Source: Ardenticatenaceae bacterium (GTDB lineage: Bacteria > Chloroflexota > Anaerolineae > Promineifilales > Promineifilaceae). From it: a DNA stretch of 64,000 bases. The DNA is taken from positions 1 to 64,000 of the forward strand of contig JACKBU010000023.1 of NCBI GenBank assembly GCA_020634395.1, in the 5' to 3' direction. Both the position numbers and the translations under genes were made by a program. Of the stretch, positions 35,332 through 44,057 are shown piece after piece; position 1 is the first letter of the stretch, and each line of letters starts with the position of its first letter. Under the pieces are notes generated by a model. The model did no database searches and was not told the DNA's origin. It was given only the letters and a program-made list of their open reading frames with translations.

Positions 35332-36408
35332 CTAAGGAGGTGGTGTTTGGCGCAGTTCTTTGGACAAGACGGCCGTCTTCGACCAGCGCCAATCGGTGCG
35401 CCAGGCAGCAATGACGCCCAAGACAATCTGCGGCAGGAGAATGAGCAGGTGAAAAACGAGTGCATAACTCAGGGCCACCGCCTCATCGGTGTACCCAAAC
35501 TGACGCATGACAAACACGACAGCAAATTCAAAAATGCCAATCTTGGCCGGCGTCGGGACAGGGACAGCCGCAGCCACGGACACCCCTAAATTGATTAACA
35601 CGGCTTCGCTCAGACCGAACGGCAGGTGGAAGGCATAGAACAGCGTATAAGGCATCAGCACCGACAAAGCGGCGATGAGCACAGAACGGGCCAACAAACC
35701 GAGCAACGTTTTTTTGCTGCGCATGGCGGCCAACCCCGCCAGGCCTGAGGTGGCGAACTGCAGCAAACGGCCGTTTAGCCGCGCGGGTAACGACCGTACC
35801 AAAACTTCAACCAGGCGCAGCACCCAGTAGGTCTGGTAGGCCACCAGGTACAGGATGGCGAACACCAGCAGTGCCGCCAATCCCAAAATCACCCCCTGTT
35901 CGGCGATGAAATCGGGCACGATCACGAAGGGTAAAATAAGCACCAGCGTCAAAGCCAGCATCAGCAGATCCAGGGTTTTTTCCAGCACCAGCGTGCCCAG
36001 GCTTTCCATCTTGCTGATGCCGGTTTGCTGGAAAAGCGCGTACACGCGGGCCAGATCGCCCAGGCGCATGAAGGAAACGGCCGTGTTCACAAACTGCCCC
36101 AGCATCAGCGCCCAAAACGCGGCCGCAAATGGCGGCTGCGCTATCCGCGGCGCAAATTGCAGCTGCCAGCGCCAGGCTTTGGCCAGCAGTGTCAGGATAA
36201 AAATCGCCAGGGCCAGCCCGATGAAAAATGGATCGGCCAAGGCCAGCGCCCGCCCAATCTCGGCCAGCGTGATGTGGGCAGCCACGTACCAGACACCCCA
36301 AACCAGCAGCGCCAGACCAATGGCTATGTTGATCCAGGATAGCACCTTGTGTGACGGTGATGGCCTTTTTTGTGGGTTGGAAACGCGTTCCTGTTCTTCA
36401 GCGATCAA
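35332..36408 (-). CDS. UPF0104 / lysylphosphatidylglycerol-synthase-TM-like flippase protein
   Basis: A 358-residue integral membrane protein with about eight spans. FFIGLALAIFILTLLAKAWRW, the FVNTAVSFMRLGDLARVYAL loop and the late VAAAVPVPTPAKIGIFEFAVV segment are the marks of the AglD / MprF-N-terminal (UPF0104) family, associated with lipid or lipid-linked sugar translocation. The start is TTG at 36406-36408 with AAGGGG upstream. It is followed after 22 bases by the family 2 glycosyltransferase, suggesting a joint role in lipid-linked glycan export. Confidence 0.85.
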   Translation of the reverse strand: MIAEEQERVSNPQKRPSPSHKVLSWINIAIGLALLVWGVWYVAAHITLAEIGRALALADPFFIGLALAIFILTLLAKAWRWQLQFAPRIAQPPFAAAFWALMLGQFVNTAVSFMRLGDLARVYALFQQTGISKMESLGTLVLEKTLDLLMLALTLVLILPFVIVPDFIAEQGVILGLAALLVFAILYLVAYQTYWVLRLVEVLVRSLPARLNGRLLQFATSGLAGLAAMRSKKTLLGLLARSVLIAALSVLMPYTLFYAFHLPFGLSEAVLINLGVSVAAAVPVPTPAKIGIFEFAVVFVMRQFGYTDEAVALSYALVFHLLILLPQIVLGVIAAWRTDWRWSKTAVLSKELRQTPPP

Positions 36409-36464
36409 AATGTCCCCTTACTTGAATCATTGGCCGTGGTTTCTACATCGACAGTGTCCATGTG

Positions 36465-38615
36465 TCAAGAATCTGTCTGGGCCGGGGCCGGACGGACGAT
36501 GTGGGCGCTGGGGTCGCCAAACAGGGTGAAGGTGTCGCTGATTTCGCGCAGATCGGCGCTTGCTTGAGTGTCCAGAGAAAGCTTGGCTGCCTGAAAGGCG
36601 TCGCCGATGCGGATAACGGCCGTGTCGCTTAAGTTACGCAGCAGGCTGGCGGCAAATGGCTCCTGGCTTGTTGAGAGAGTCAGGCTGGTGGCGGCGATCG
36701 TCAAGACCGGTCCGCCCGCGTGGGTCAGCATCATTTCCGTCAACGAGGTTTGATCCGGCTGGGAAAAGAGGCCGGTCAGGCAGGTAAGCTGCACCACGAT
36801 GGGCGGAGCGGCGCTTTGCAGATCCTTTATGGCCTCCAGGGTCAGAACGTTGTCTTTGCCCCATTGTGCCAGGCTGCCATGACCAACGTAGGTAGTCAGC
36901 CAGGCGCCTTCATTCCAGCGAGCGACCACTTCGTCGGCGGTTGGTCCGGTCAACAGGTCGATGGTCGCCTGGGGCAGATTGCTTTCCTGGCTCAAGCGCT
37001 CAGTCATGACGGCAAACTGGCTTTCGGTGGCGTCGGCGGCGAAGATGGCTTCGTTGACGGCCGTGCCCTTCTCGTAGGCCAGCGTACGTTCCACCAGCGA
37101 GGCTACGGCAGCAGCCGAATCTACCGGCCAGCGTCCCACCGCCAGATCGGGGCGGGCGTCGCCGTCCACGTCAGCCAGGCGGGCATCGCTGACCGTTTCG
37201 CCGCTAAAAGAAACGGCAGTCATCGGTGCAGGCACCATGTTAGCCGGCGCCAAATCGAGGTAATTCTGGTAATCCGAAGTCGCATCACCAACCAGAAAGA
37301 GATAGCGCGGCTGTGGCGCCTGCCAGTTTTCGTAGGCGTAAGCGACGAAGGCGTTGATGCTGTCCGGCGATGCGGCGCCTGCGCCAAATTCATCGTAAAT
37401 TTCGGCTACCGGCACGACAGCGACACGCAGACCTTCGGCCTGACGGGCGGCAACCAGCGGTTCTAGCGCTGGAGCCAGGGCGTCTGTGGTGACGATCAAT
37501 AAATCCGCGCCGTTCTCCGGATTTTGCCAATCGCTGGCTCGCATCGGTTGGATTTCGGCGGACTGGTAGCCTTGCGGGCCAACGGCCGTTAGCCGCTGCC
37601 CCGCCTCAACACCTAAAGTGATGGTTTGCCCGTCCAGGCCCGTTAGCCGCTGCGGGGCGTCTGGGATGCTGACGTCGAAGACCGCTGCTGGCCCGCTGAA
37701 CCCGTCCAGGCTAACGACACCAGCCTGTCCGGTAAGGGTGACCTGATCGGCGACGGCCGTGGGCGGGGCAGCATAGTCAATTTCGATCCAATTTAGGTCC
37801 ATAATGTCCAGAAAGGCCGCACCCTCCGGGGTGTTGTCCAGCAGCAGTGTGTTGGCGCCGGCTTGTAGCACGCCCGCCGGTATGTCTACGATGCCGGTGT
37901 AGTAGATCTGGCCGTCAAACCGCAGCGTGCCTAAATTCTGTCCATTTATGACCACATCGAAGTCGTGGTCGTTTTCCACCTCCTGATTGTAGGTTTCGCC
38001 TTTCACCTGGACGCGAATCTGGCCGGAGCCGTCGGCGACGAATGGCAGGTTGAAGTCGAAGGGCAGGCTGTTGCCCTGGCGCAGCGGCTGCCAGAACCAA
38101 AGGTCGGCGGCACGCGGCTGCCCTTCCAAAAAGCTGCGCGCTTCGGATTTATAGAGCAGGTTTTCTTCCAGGTGAAGGGTGCGCGTGACGGCGCTGATGT
38201 TGGCCGGGCTTGTGGGTTCAGTGACGGCCGTTTCTCCCATTAACTCTCCCGCAGTGCCGCTGGTGAGCACGTACGGCCGTTGGCTGGTGTAACGGTCGGT
38301 GGGAGCCTGGCCATAAAAGACGATAGCGTCGTCGTCAAGGGCAAAGGGAACGGCCGTGCTGCCCTGGCTGAGACGTAAATTCTGGGCATCGAACGAATCG
38401 ATCTGCAGCCCGGCCTCGGCCAAAGCAGTGCGGCTGGCACGCACAAAACCATCCTGGCTGACCATAAGCTTGACCCGATCGGCAGCGACGTTGCCTGCCG
38501 GTGGTGCATCGGCCTGGCGGCAGCCTGCGGCGGCCAGCCAGAGCAGGCCGCTTAAAAGAAGCAGCCAGCCCGGCCAGGCTGGCTGACGATCATGCGTTGT
38601 GGAAGATCTGGGCAT
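36465..38615 (-). CDS. C25 gingipain-like cysteine protease, membrane/lipoprotein-anchored
   Basis: 716 residues from the ATG at 38613-38615. A hydrophobic signal ends at AAAGC, a possible lipobox. The catalytic part is the C-terminal half: YLFLVGDATSDYQNYLD, the histidine in TYVGHGS (His579) and the cysteine in LTCLTGLF (Cys612), spaced as in family C25. The N-terminal half contains beta-rich prodomain-like segments. It ends eight residues after HIVRPAP and has no sorting domain. It sits eight bases after the FN3-like gene. It is a close relative in layout to the larger C25 protein at 39745-43215. Confidence 0.85.
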   Translation of the reverse strand: MPRSSTTHDRQPAWPGWLLLLSGLLWLAAAGCRQADAPPAGNVAADRVKLMVSQDGFVRASRTALAEAGLQIDSFDAQNLRLSQGSTAVPFALDDDAIVFYGQAPTDRYTSQRPYVLTSGTAGELMGETAVTEPTSPANISAVTRTLHLEENLLYKSEARSFLEGQPRAADLWFWQPLRQGNSLPFDFNLPFVADGSGQIRVQVKGETYNQEVENDHDFDVVINGQNLGTLRFDGQIYYTGIVDIPAGVLQAGANTLLLDNTPEGAAFLDIMDLNWIEIDYAAPPTAVADQVTLTGQAGVVSLDGFSGPAAVFDVSIPDAPQRLTGLDGQTITLGVEAGQRLTAVGPQGYQSAEIQPMRASDWQNPENGADLLIVTTDALAPALEPLVAARQAEGLRVAVVPVAEIYDEFGAGAASPDSINAFVAYAYENWQAPQPRYLFLVGDATSDYQNYLDLAPANMVPAPMTAVSFSGETVSDARLADVDGDARPDLAVGRWPVDSAAAVASLVERTLAYEKGTAVNEAIFAADATESQFAVMTERLSQESNLPQATIDLLTGPTADEVVARWNEGAWLTTYVGHGSLAQWGKDNVLTLEAIKDLQSAAPPIVVQLTCLTGLFSQPDQTSLTEMMLTHAGGPVLTIAATSLTLSTSQEPFAASLLRNLSDTAVIRIGDAFQAAKLSLDTQASADLREISDTFTLFGDPSAHIVRPAPAQTDS

Positions 38616-38623
38616 GGAGCGGT

Positions 38624-39727
38624 TTATCCCGATTTGCGCGTGTAGAGCACAATCGAGCCAATAACGCCGGTTATAAAAATCAGGAGGGCGACGATGAAAC
38701 CGAGCCACAAGAAGAGGGTGCCACGGCCGTTGCCGGCTGCTGCCGGCTGTGTCTGGGCATCCGTGCCTACCGCCCCATCATAACCGGGGGCGCTGCCGAT
38801 GACGGCTACGCGGGTCTGGGTGGGTGCGGCGGTGGGTGTGGCCTGTTCGGGCGGGTAGGGAGTGGGGTTGTCACTGGCAGAGCCAGCGTTATCTGTGCCG
38901 GGATAGCCGGTTTGTAGAGCGGCCGCCGCGATGGGGAGCGGGGTTTCTTCGCCCTGGGCAAGGGCTACGGCAGCAGCAAGAGGCGCGTCGTTAACGGCCG
39001 TGTCTGGTGTGGCCGTAGGAACGGGGTTGGCCCGGGTGGGCGTTGGCTGCGGGTTTGTGACCTGATTACCGGAGTTGGAAACGGCCGTAGGCGCCAGAGT
39101 CGCCTGCTTGGCTGAAGGTGTGACGGTGGCGAAGCGCAACGGGGTAGCAGTTGCCTGGGCCTGCGAGGTGGCCGCGGTAGCGGGCCGGCTGGCGGTGGGA
39201 ACGGACGTGGCGGTGCTGCCGCTGGCGGGCCGTGTGCCGGTGGCTGTGGCGCCAGGCACGACGACGGCTACGGGCGTGTTGGTCGGCGGCAGGCCTACCG
39301 TCACTGTGCGGCGGGCGTTTTCAGGTTCGACTTCGCTGCCGTTGTTTTCAACTTCCAACAAAATGTAAGTGTAGGTCTCGCCATTTTGCACGGTATCGTC
39401 TGTGCGTTCGTAGATGGCGCCTTCCGATACGCCGCCCAGACCGTAGATAATCCCGGACGCATCGTCGCCCAGGAAATCGAGGTATTCAAAGGGGCCATCA
39501 GGCGCGCCGCGCTTGATGCGGAAGCCGGCCGTGTTCAGCTCGGTGCCGGTGATCCAGACGAGTTTGACGGCATTGTTGAGCGGCGTGGCGGTGTAAGAGA
39601 CGAGGGTAACGGCCGTTGGTCCTTCGGGCGTAGGCTCGTCATCCTGGGCCTGTACACGCGCGCCGGCAATCAAGACAGCCATGAGAGCGAGGGCGAAAAC
39701 TAGAGAGCGAAGACTTAATTTATGCAT
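38624..39727 (-). CDS. Surface protein with FN3-like domain, Thr/Pro-rich stalk and C-terminal anchor
   Basis: 367 residues from the ATG at 39727, which begins a clean signal peptide (cleavage near VQAQ). A GTG at 39748, overlapping the upstream stop, is the alternative. Residues about 35-145 form a beta-sandwich with VKLVWITGTELNTAGFRIKR and ETYTYILLEVENNG. A long Thr/Ala/Pro stalk follows, then one span (LFLWLGFIVALLIFITGVIG) and a short basic tail TRKSG. The domain is a paralogue of that at 43584-44057 (WETATELDTAGFYLFRS). It lies between two C25 protease genes and may be their substrate or anchor. Confidence 0.82.
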   Translation of the reverse strand: MHKLSLRSLVFALALMAVLIAGARVQAQDDEPTPEGPTAVTLVSYTATPLNNAVKLVWITGTELNTAGFRIKRGAPDGPFEYLDFLGDDASGIIYGLGGVSEGAIYERTDDTVQNGETYTYILLEVENNGSEVEPENARRTVTVGLPPTNTPVAVVVPGATATGTRPASGSTATSVPTASRPATAATSQAQATATPLRFATVTPSAKQATLAPTAVSNSGNQVTNPQPTPTRANPVPTATPDTAVNDAPLAAAVALAQGEETPLPIAAAALQTGYPGTDNAGSASDNPTPYPPEQATPTAAPTQTRVAVIGSAPGYDGAVGTDAQTQPAAAGNGRGTLFLWLGFIVALLIFITGVIGSIVLYTRKSG

Positions 39728-39744
39728 GGTCGGTTGGTTTAGCG

Positions 39745-42700
39745 TCACTTAATAATGTTTGGTAGATAAACCTCAAACAAATCCTGAAATATGGAGACGG
39801 CGGCGCTGCTGGTCTGGTTAGCCGGATTCAAATCATTGCCGGGCGTTTGCACCACGGCCACATTGGTGGCCGGACTTTGCACAGCAACGGCCGTTGTTGT
39901 TACGGTAATCATAGCAGATTCACCTTGCGCCAGACCAGTCTCCAGGCTAAAGAGAACGTTATTCCCGTTGGTCGTTACGGCATAGGGAACGCTGGCCGTG
40001 GCGGAAACGTAAGCCAGGCCAGACGGCAGCGTATCGGTGATAGTAGGTTTCGCCGGATAAATGCCGTTGTTGTGGATGTGGAGGTTGAAAACGGCCGTGG
40101 ATCCCAATTCTACGCTTGACTGCTGCGCAGTCTTGTTCAGCGAGACCTCAGGCCGGTACAACTGCATAGCCGGGTCTCCCTGGAGAATAAAGTCATAAAT
40201 GGCGGATCGATCGGAGAAGGGGCTGCTGTCGTAGAAAACTTTGGCGTAGTTGGCGGCGTCGCCAACGGCCGTTTGCCCCTCTTCAAACAATCCCCGGTAA
40301 AACCCTTCCAGCAAAACCGTATGTTCGGCATCGTATCCCAGCCCGGAAGATGACCAGTGCGCTGCCGAACCAATTGTTCCCGAAGAGAGAGCCGCCGCAG
40401 TAAGCGTCCGTTCGCTCAGCGCATTGCGGCCGGGAAAAGCGAAGTTCCCATCCAGGCAGTCGGCGCTGAGGATGGTGAGCGGCTTGTTGTAATTATTCCA
40501 GAACGTCTCAGTCATGTCGCCGACGGTGGCGCGCACGGTGAGGATGTACGGGTTGCTGCCCCAATACTCCACGCCGCCATGACCGCGATAGTTGAGAATG
40601 GAAGCGCCCTGGCTGAGGGCATTGGTTATCTGCTGGCGCAGGGCGAGAACGGCCGTTGAATTTGACGCTTCCAGGCACAACTGTGCTTGCTGGAAGTCGC
40701 CTGGCAGCAGCGGGCCGGTCTCGTGCAGATTGGAAAAACAAAAATTACCACCCTGGTCGGGGTCATCGGCCACGAATATCACGGTTTTTTGCCAGGCGGC
40801 GGGCGTTAGCTGGTTCTGGTCATGCTGGATGATTTTGTCTACCGCAGCCTGAGCTTCGGCGGCCGACTTGGCCGGGATGCGGCCGATAGCCATGTCGGCC
40901 AGGATGTCATTGCCGCTGAGGAGAACGGCCGTGTGGTCCGACGGCACCAATCCCTGGAAACGGTCTACAAACAACAAGTCGGTGGGCACATAGCTGACGG
41001 CATTGATGTCCCAATCCGTACACAGGCTAACACATGGCAGATTGCGCGGCGCGACGAGGCCATCACCAATCAGCACCACGTAAGCCGGAGCCGTGGACCA
41101 GTTGTACAAGGCTTCCTGTAAATAACCGTGGATGGCCGCGGGCAGCGGCAGGCCATACCCATACTGGTTGATCACATCTTCCACGTCCGCCACGTATGTC
41201 GTCAGTCCGCCAAAACTGGCCTGACTGCGATGGGCGGCAAGCTGCTGCGCCTGTGCCAGAAAATCGCCGTGGCTGATAGCCACCCAATCCGCGCCGCCGG
41301 GCGGCGTCAGATTGGCGGGAATGTATTGACTGAAGGTGATTACGCCTGAGCCGGACAGCACGGCATCCGCAGAGGCGGCGATAAATTGGGTATTGGCCGG
41401 CTGCCCATCGGAAAATTTGTAGGTGTAATTGCCGGTGCTGCCAGAGACGTTGCCGGCCGCCATGCTGATAGCTTTAGGCAGCCGGGGATTGGAGATGTCC
41501 CAAACCAGGGCATTGGCCGCGTTTCCTTCGCTGAAACCACTGACGCGCAGTTCACTGCCGCCTGTCTCATCGGTAAAAACAAGCTGATTATTCAGAGCGA
41601 TGAGATGGCGCATGTACTCAACGGTGATACGGTTGAGATAATTGTCGGATACCTGGCCGTTTAGCTGCGTGGCATCAATAATCTGTACATTGTTCAGGCC
41701 GTCGACGAGGGCAGTGGCCGGTACGGTGTTGGTGATGTTGACGTTGCGGCCGCGTATCGGATCGCCGGGTTGCCCCCAGATTTCTTCCTGACAATCTGGA
41801 TAGGAATTGATGCAGCCGATGAAGTCGTAGGTGATAGTTTTGGGGGAAGTAGCGGCCTCGCGGGTCATCAGCTCAATGACGTAACGCGCGGGAGGCTGGC
41901 CTGCGTCCAATACCGGATCGGGCAGTTCGATTTGCCTGGTGACGGTGTAGGGATGGGGCGAGGCGCCTGTTTTACGAATCCAATCCCAGTAATAGGAGTC
42001 CGGTTCGTTGGGGAATTGATCCCACTGGTTGGTCCAGGTGCTGAAGAAGTACCTTTCATCTTCGCGGGTGACGGAAGCCCAGTAGGTGGTTTTGACGGGC
42101 AGGCTGCCACCGGCCTGATTGGCAACAGAGGTAACGGCCGTTCGCGTACCCGCATCCCACAGCCAGAAAACGTTATTACGCACAAGCTGCTTTTCGTAAC
42201 GAGATTCGTTGATGGCCCAACCGTAGAAGCGAATCTTTTCGCCCGGATCGAAGGTGCTGCTGCCGTCGCCGATAAATTGATAAGCGACAGTTTCGCCACG
42301 GTGCATCATTTCGATGGTGTTGGGATTGAGAGGCAGCATGCCGGCGGTCTGTAAATCAGTGTAATTAATTTCGTAGATGCCATCACGGGCAACTTCGATT
42401 TTGAGAGTGGGCTGGCCAATGGGCAGGGTGACGGCCGTTGCTCCCCCATCAGGCGCCGGCGGCAAACTGCGCCATCGGGCGGCCTGGACGGGATTGAGCA
42501 GGCGATCGGCCAGCGCGTTCAGGTAGATATCACCTGGTGTGGGTGACGGCCGTAAATCAGTCAGGTTCGCGCCGTGAAAGGTTAGGTTTACCTGCAGCTT
42601 TGTATCCTGAACGACTTCCTGCTGCACCGGATTGTACCGTACGGGGTACAGCTTCAACTGCACTATGCGGATGTCCCGATAGTACATGGGAGCGGACAGT

Positions 42701-43215
42701 TCGTAGGCGGCCGTTGGGTACAGCGCATCTCGGCTGTAGACGGCCGGGTCGGGCATGGCGGGTTGCGCCGATTGGGGAACGGCCGTGGCCGGCGGAAACA
42801 GACCATCGGTGGCTGCGTTGGCATAGTCCAGGGCTGGTTCCGGGGCAGCAGCCAGTCGGCTGAGGTGTTGGTGCATGGATTCTTGGGCCGCAACAGTGAC
42901 CGTGACCTCAGCTTCCGGCGGCACGGCGATGAACGTCGTGTAGTATGGCAAGGCCGGAGCGCCGGACGTATTCATGACTTGATCCAGCCCCTCTACCTGA
43001 ATCCGCTCCTCAGCGGCAGTTTGAAAAACGGCCGTGTTCAACACAAAGCTGAGGCCAGAATCGCTCTGGTTAAGCTGGCCGACAAGCGGCAGGGGCGTTG
43101 GCGAAACGGCCGTTGGCTGGCTCTGCCAGGCTGCTGAGTGCAGAACGAAAACGGCGAGCAGCGCGATAGGTAAACAAACAGCCCAAAATAGACGAATGGT
43201 TCGGTTGATTGTCAT
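39745..43215 (-). CDS. Large C25 gingipain-like secreted protease with DUF11 domain and YLP-type tail
   Basis: A 1156-residue secreted protease. After a signal peptide comes a C25-type propeptide (residues about 60-270), then a beta-rich region. The caspase-like fold has YVVLIGDG, the catalytic histidine in NYRGHGG (His879) and the cysteine in LSADCLDG (Cys920). GDPAMQLYRPEVSL closes the peptidase, and a DUF11-like repeat (LNKTAQQSSVELGSTAVF) follows. The C-terminus is EVYLPNIIK, like the short YLPLxxK tails I recall from Chloroflexota secreted proteins. An AAGGAAGA site precedes the ATG. It is coupled to the downstream FN3-like gene. Confidence 0.9.
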   Translation of the reverse strand: MTINRTIRLFWAVCLPIALLAVFVLHSAAWQSQPTAVSPTPLPLVGQLNQSDSGLSFVLNTAVFQTAAEERIQVEGLDQVMNTSGAPALPYYTTFIAVPPEAEVTVTVAAQESMHQHLSRLAAAPEPALDYANAATDGLFPPATAVPQSAQPAMPDPAVYSRDALYPTAAYELSAPMYYRDIRIVQLKLYPVRYNPVQQEVVQDTKLQVNLTFHGANLTDLRPSPTPGDIYLNALADRLLNPVQAARWRSLPPAPDGGATAVTLPIGQPTLKIEVARDGIYEINYTDLQTAGMLPLNPNTIEMMHRGETVAYQFIGDGSSTFDPGEKIRFYGWAINESRYEKQLVRNNVFWLWDAGTRTAVTSVANQAGGSLPVKTTYWASVTREDERYFFSTWTNQWDQFPNEPDSYYWDWIRKTGASPHPYTVTRQIELPDPVLDAGQPPARYVIELMTREAATSPKTITYDFIGCINSYPDCQEEIWGQPGDPIRGRNVNITNTVPATALVDGLNNVQIIDATQLNGQVSDNYLNRITVEYMRHLIALNNQLVFTDETGGSELRVSGFSEGNAANALVWDISNPRLPKAISMAAGNVSGSTGNYTYKFSDGQPANTQFIAASADAVLSGSGVITFSQYIPANLTPPGGADWVAISHGDFLAQAQQLAAHRSQASFGGLTTYVADVEDVINQYGYGLPLPAAIHGYLQEALYNWSTAPAYVVLIGDGLVAPRNLPCVSLCTDWDINAVSYVPTDLLFVDRFQGLVPSDHTAVLLSGNDILADMAIGRIPAKSAAEAQAAVDKIIQHDQNQLTPAAWQKTVIFVADDPDQGGNFCFSNLHETGPLLPGDFQQAQLCLEASNSTAVLALRQQITNALSQGASILNYRGHGGVEYWGSNPYILTVRATVGDMTETFWNNYNKPLTILSADCLDGNFAFPGRNALSERTLTAAALSSGTIGSAAHWSSSGLGYDAEHTVLLEGFYRGLFEEGQTAVGDAANYAKVFYDSSPFSDRSAIYDFILQGDPAMQLYRPEVSLNKTAQQSSVELGSTAVFNLHIHNNGIYPAKPTITDTLPSGLAYVSATASVPYAVTTNGNNVLFSLETGLAQGESAMITVTTTAVAVQSPATNVAVVQTPGNDLNPANQTSSAAVSIFQDLFEVYLPNIIK

Positions 43216-43299
43216 GAAAAAATCTTCCTTATCGGGAGATCATCGCAAGTGGACCAAAATGCGGTGTCTGGCGTACTGGAGCGGTGTGACAAACGGCCG

Positions 43300-43584
43300 T
43301 TAGCGCGGCCGTTCCCTAAAAATCATGTCTCTTTGGGCCAAATCGTCGATGAAAGTATCGAGATCTGTTTGGGCTTGTTGCGGCGAAATGCCGTAGTTTG
43401 TGGTTATTGCCTCAACGATCTCCGAAATGCTCAGCTTATCAACCACCTTCTGCCAGATAAATGCGCCGACGTGGTTCAATACTCGAATCTTTCCGGTCTG
43501 CGGCGAAACAATGACGGCATCACCATCCAACAAGCGCCAGGTTAAAGATTCATCAATATACAAATGACCATCATTATCGACCAT
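43300..43584 (-). CDS. PqqD-family protein
   Basis: A 94-residue winged-helix protein of the PqqD family: LDGDAVIVSPQTGKIRVLN, then GAFIWQKVVDKLSISEIVEAI. In PQQ and RiPP pathways PqqD proteins deliver peptide substrates to radical SAM enzymes. No radical SAM gene or obvious precursor peptide is in view here. Stand-alone PqqD proteins also occur in exopolysaccharide loci, the likelier setting. The ATG at 43582-43584 overlaps the preceding stop by one base and has AAGGAAG upstream; a longer upstream start would lie in the preceding gene. Confidence 0.88.
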   Translation of the reverse strand: MVDNDGHLYIDESLTWRLLDGDAVIVSPQTGKIRVLNHVGAFIWQKVVDKLSISEIVEAITTNYGISPQQAQTDLDTFIDDLAQRDMIFRERPR

Positions 43585-44057
43585 CACACGCTTCCTTCTC
43601 GCAGGCCGCTTACCAGCAGCGCCAGGCCCACCAGCGACGTGATCGTCGTCAGGACGACTGCCCACCAGGTGACACGCGGCACTGTATACGAGAACATGTC
43701 TTCGTCATATCGATTCACAGCGGCGTTCGTCTGCACCTCTTCCAGCACATAGTAGTAGGTTTTGCCGGGCTCTACGTCTCTGTCTACATACGAATAGGAC
43801 GCTCCCGAAACGGCGCTGCCCTGGCTGTCGATCATCGCGTCGTTGACTTGCTCATACCCGCCATCCGGTGACTGGCTGCGGAAAAGATAAAACCCAGCCG
43901 TGTCGAGTTCCGTGGCGGTCTCCCATTCCACCTTGACTGTGACCGGGTTTGTGAGTTGATAAAACAGTAAGGCGCCCGCCAACAGCAGCCAGAAGATTCC
44001 CATCATCACCATCAGGGAAGAAGATCTGGCGTTGGCGCGTGTCGGTATGGCATCCAT
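43584..44057 (-). CDS. Small two-span membrane protein with FN3-like extracellular domain
   Basis: 157 residues: an N-terminal span (about 16-36), an outside beta-sandwich (about 40-125, VKVEWETATELDTAGFYLF, then GKTYYYVLEEVQTN) and a second span (about 130-150). The beta domain closely resembles that of the FN3-like protein at 38624-39727. The ATG overlaps the stop of the tyrosine kinase gene by one base, and its own stop overlaps the PqqD start. The unbroken coupling suggests the products are needed in fixed proportion. Confidence 0.8.
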   Translation of the reverse strand: MDAIPTRANARSSSLMVMMGIFWLLLAGALLFYQLTNPVTVKVEWETATELDTAGFYLFRSQSPDGGYEQVNDAMIDSQGSAVSGASYSYVDRDVEPGKTYYYVLEEVQTNAAVNRYDEDMFSYTVPRVTWWAVVLTTITSLVGLALLVSGLREGSV

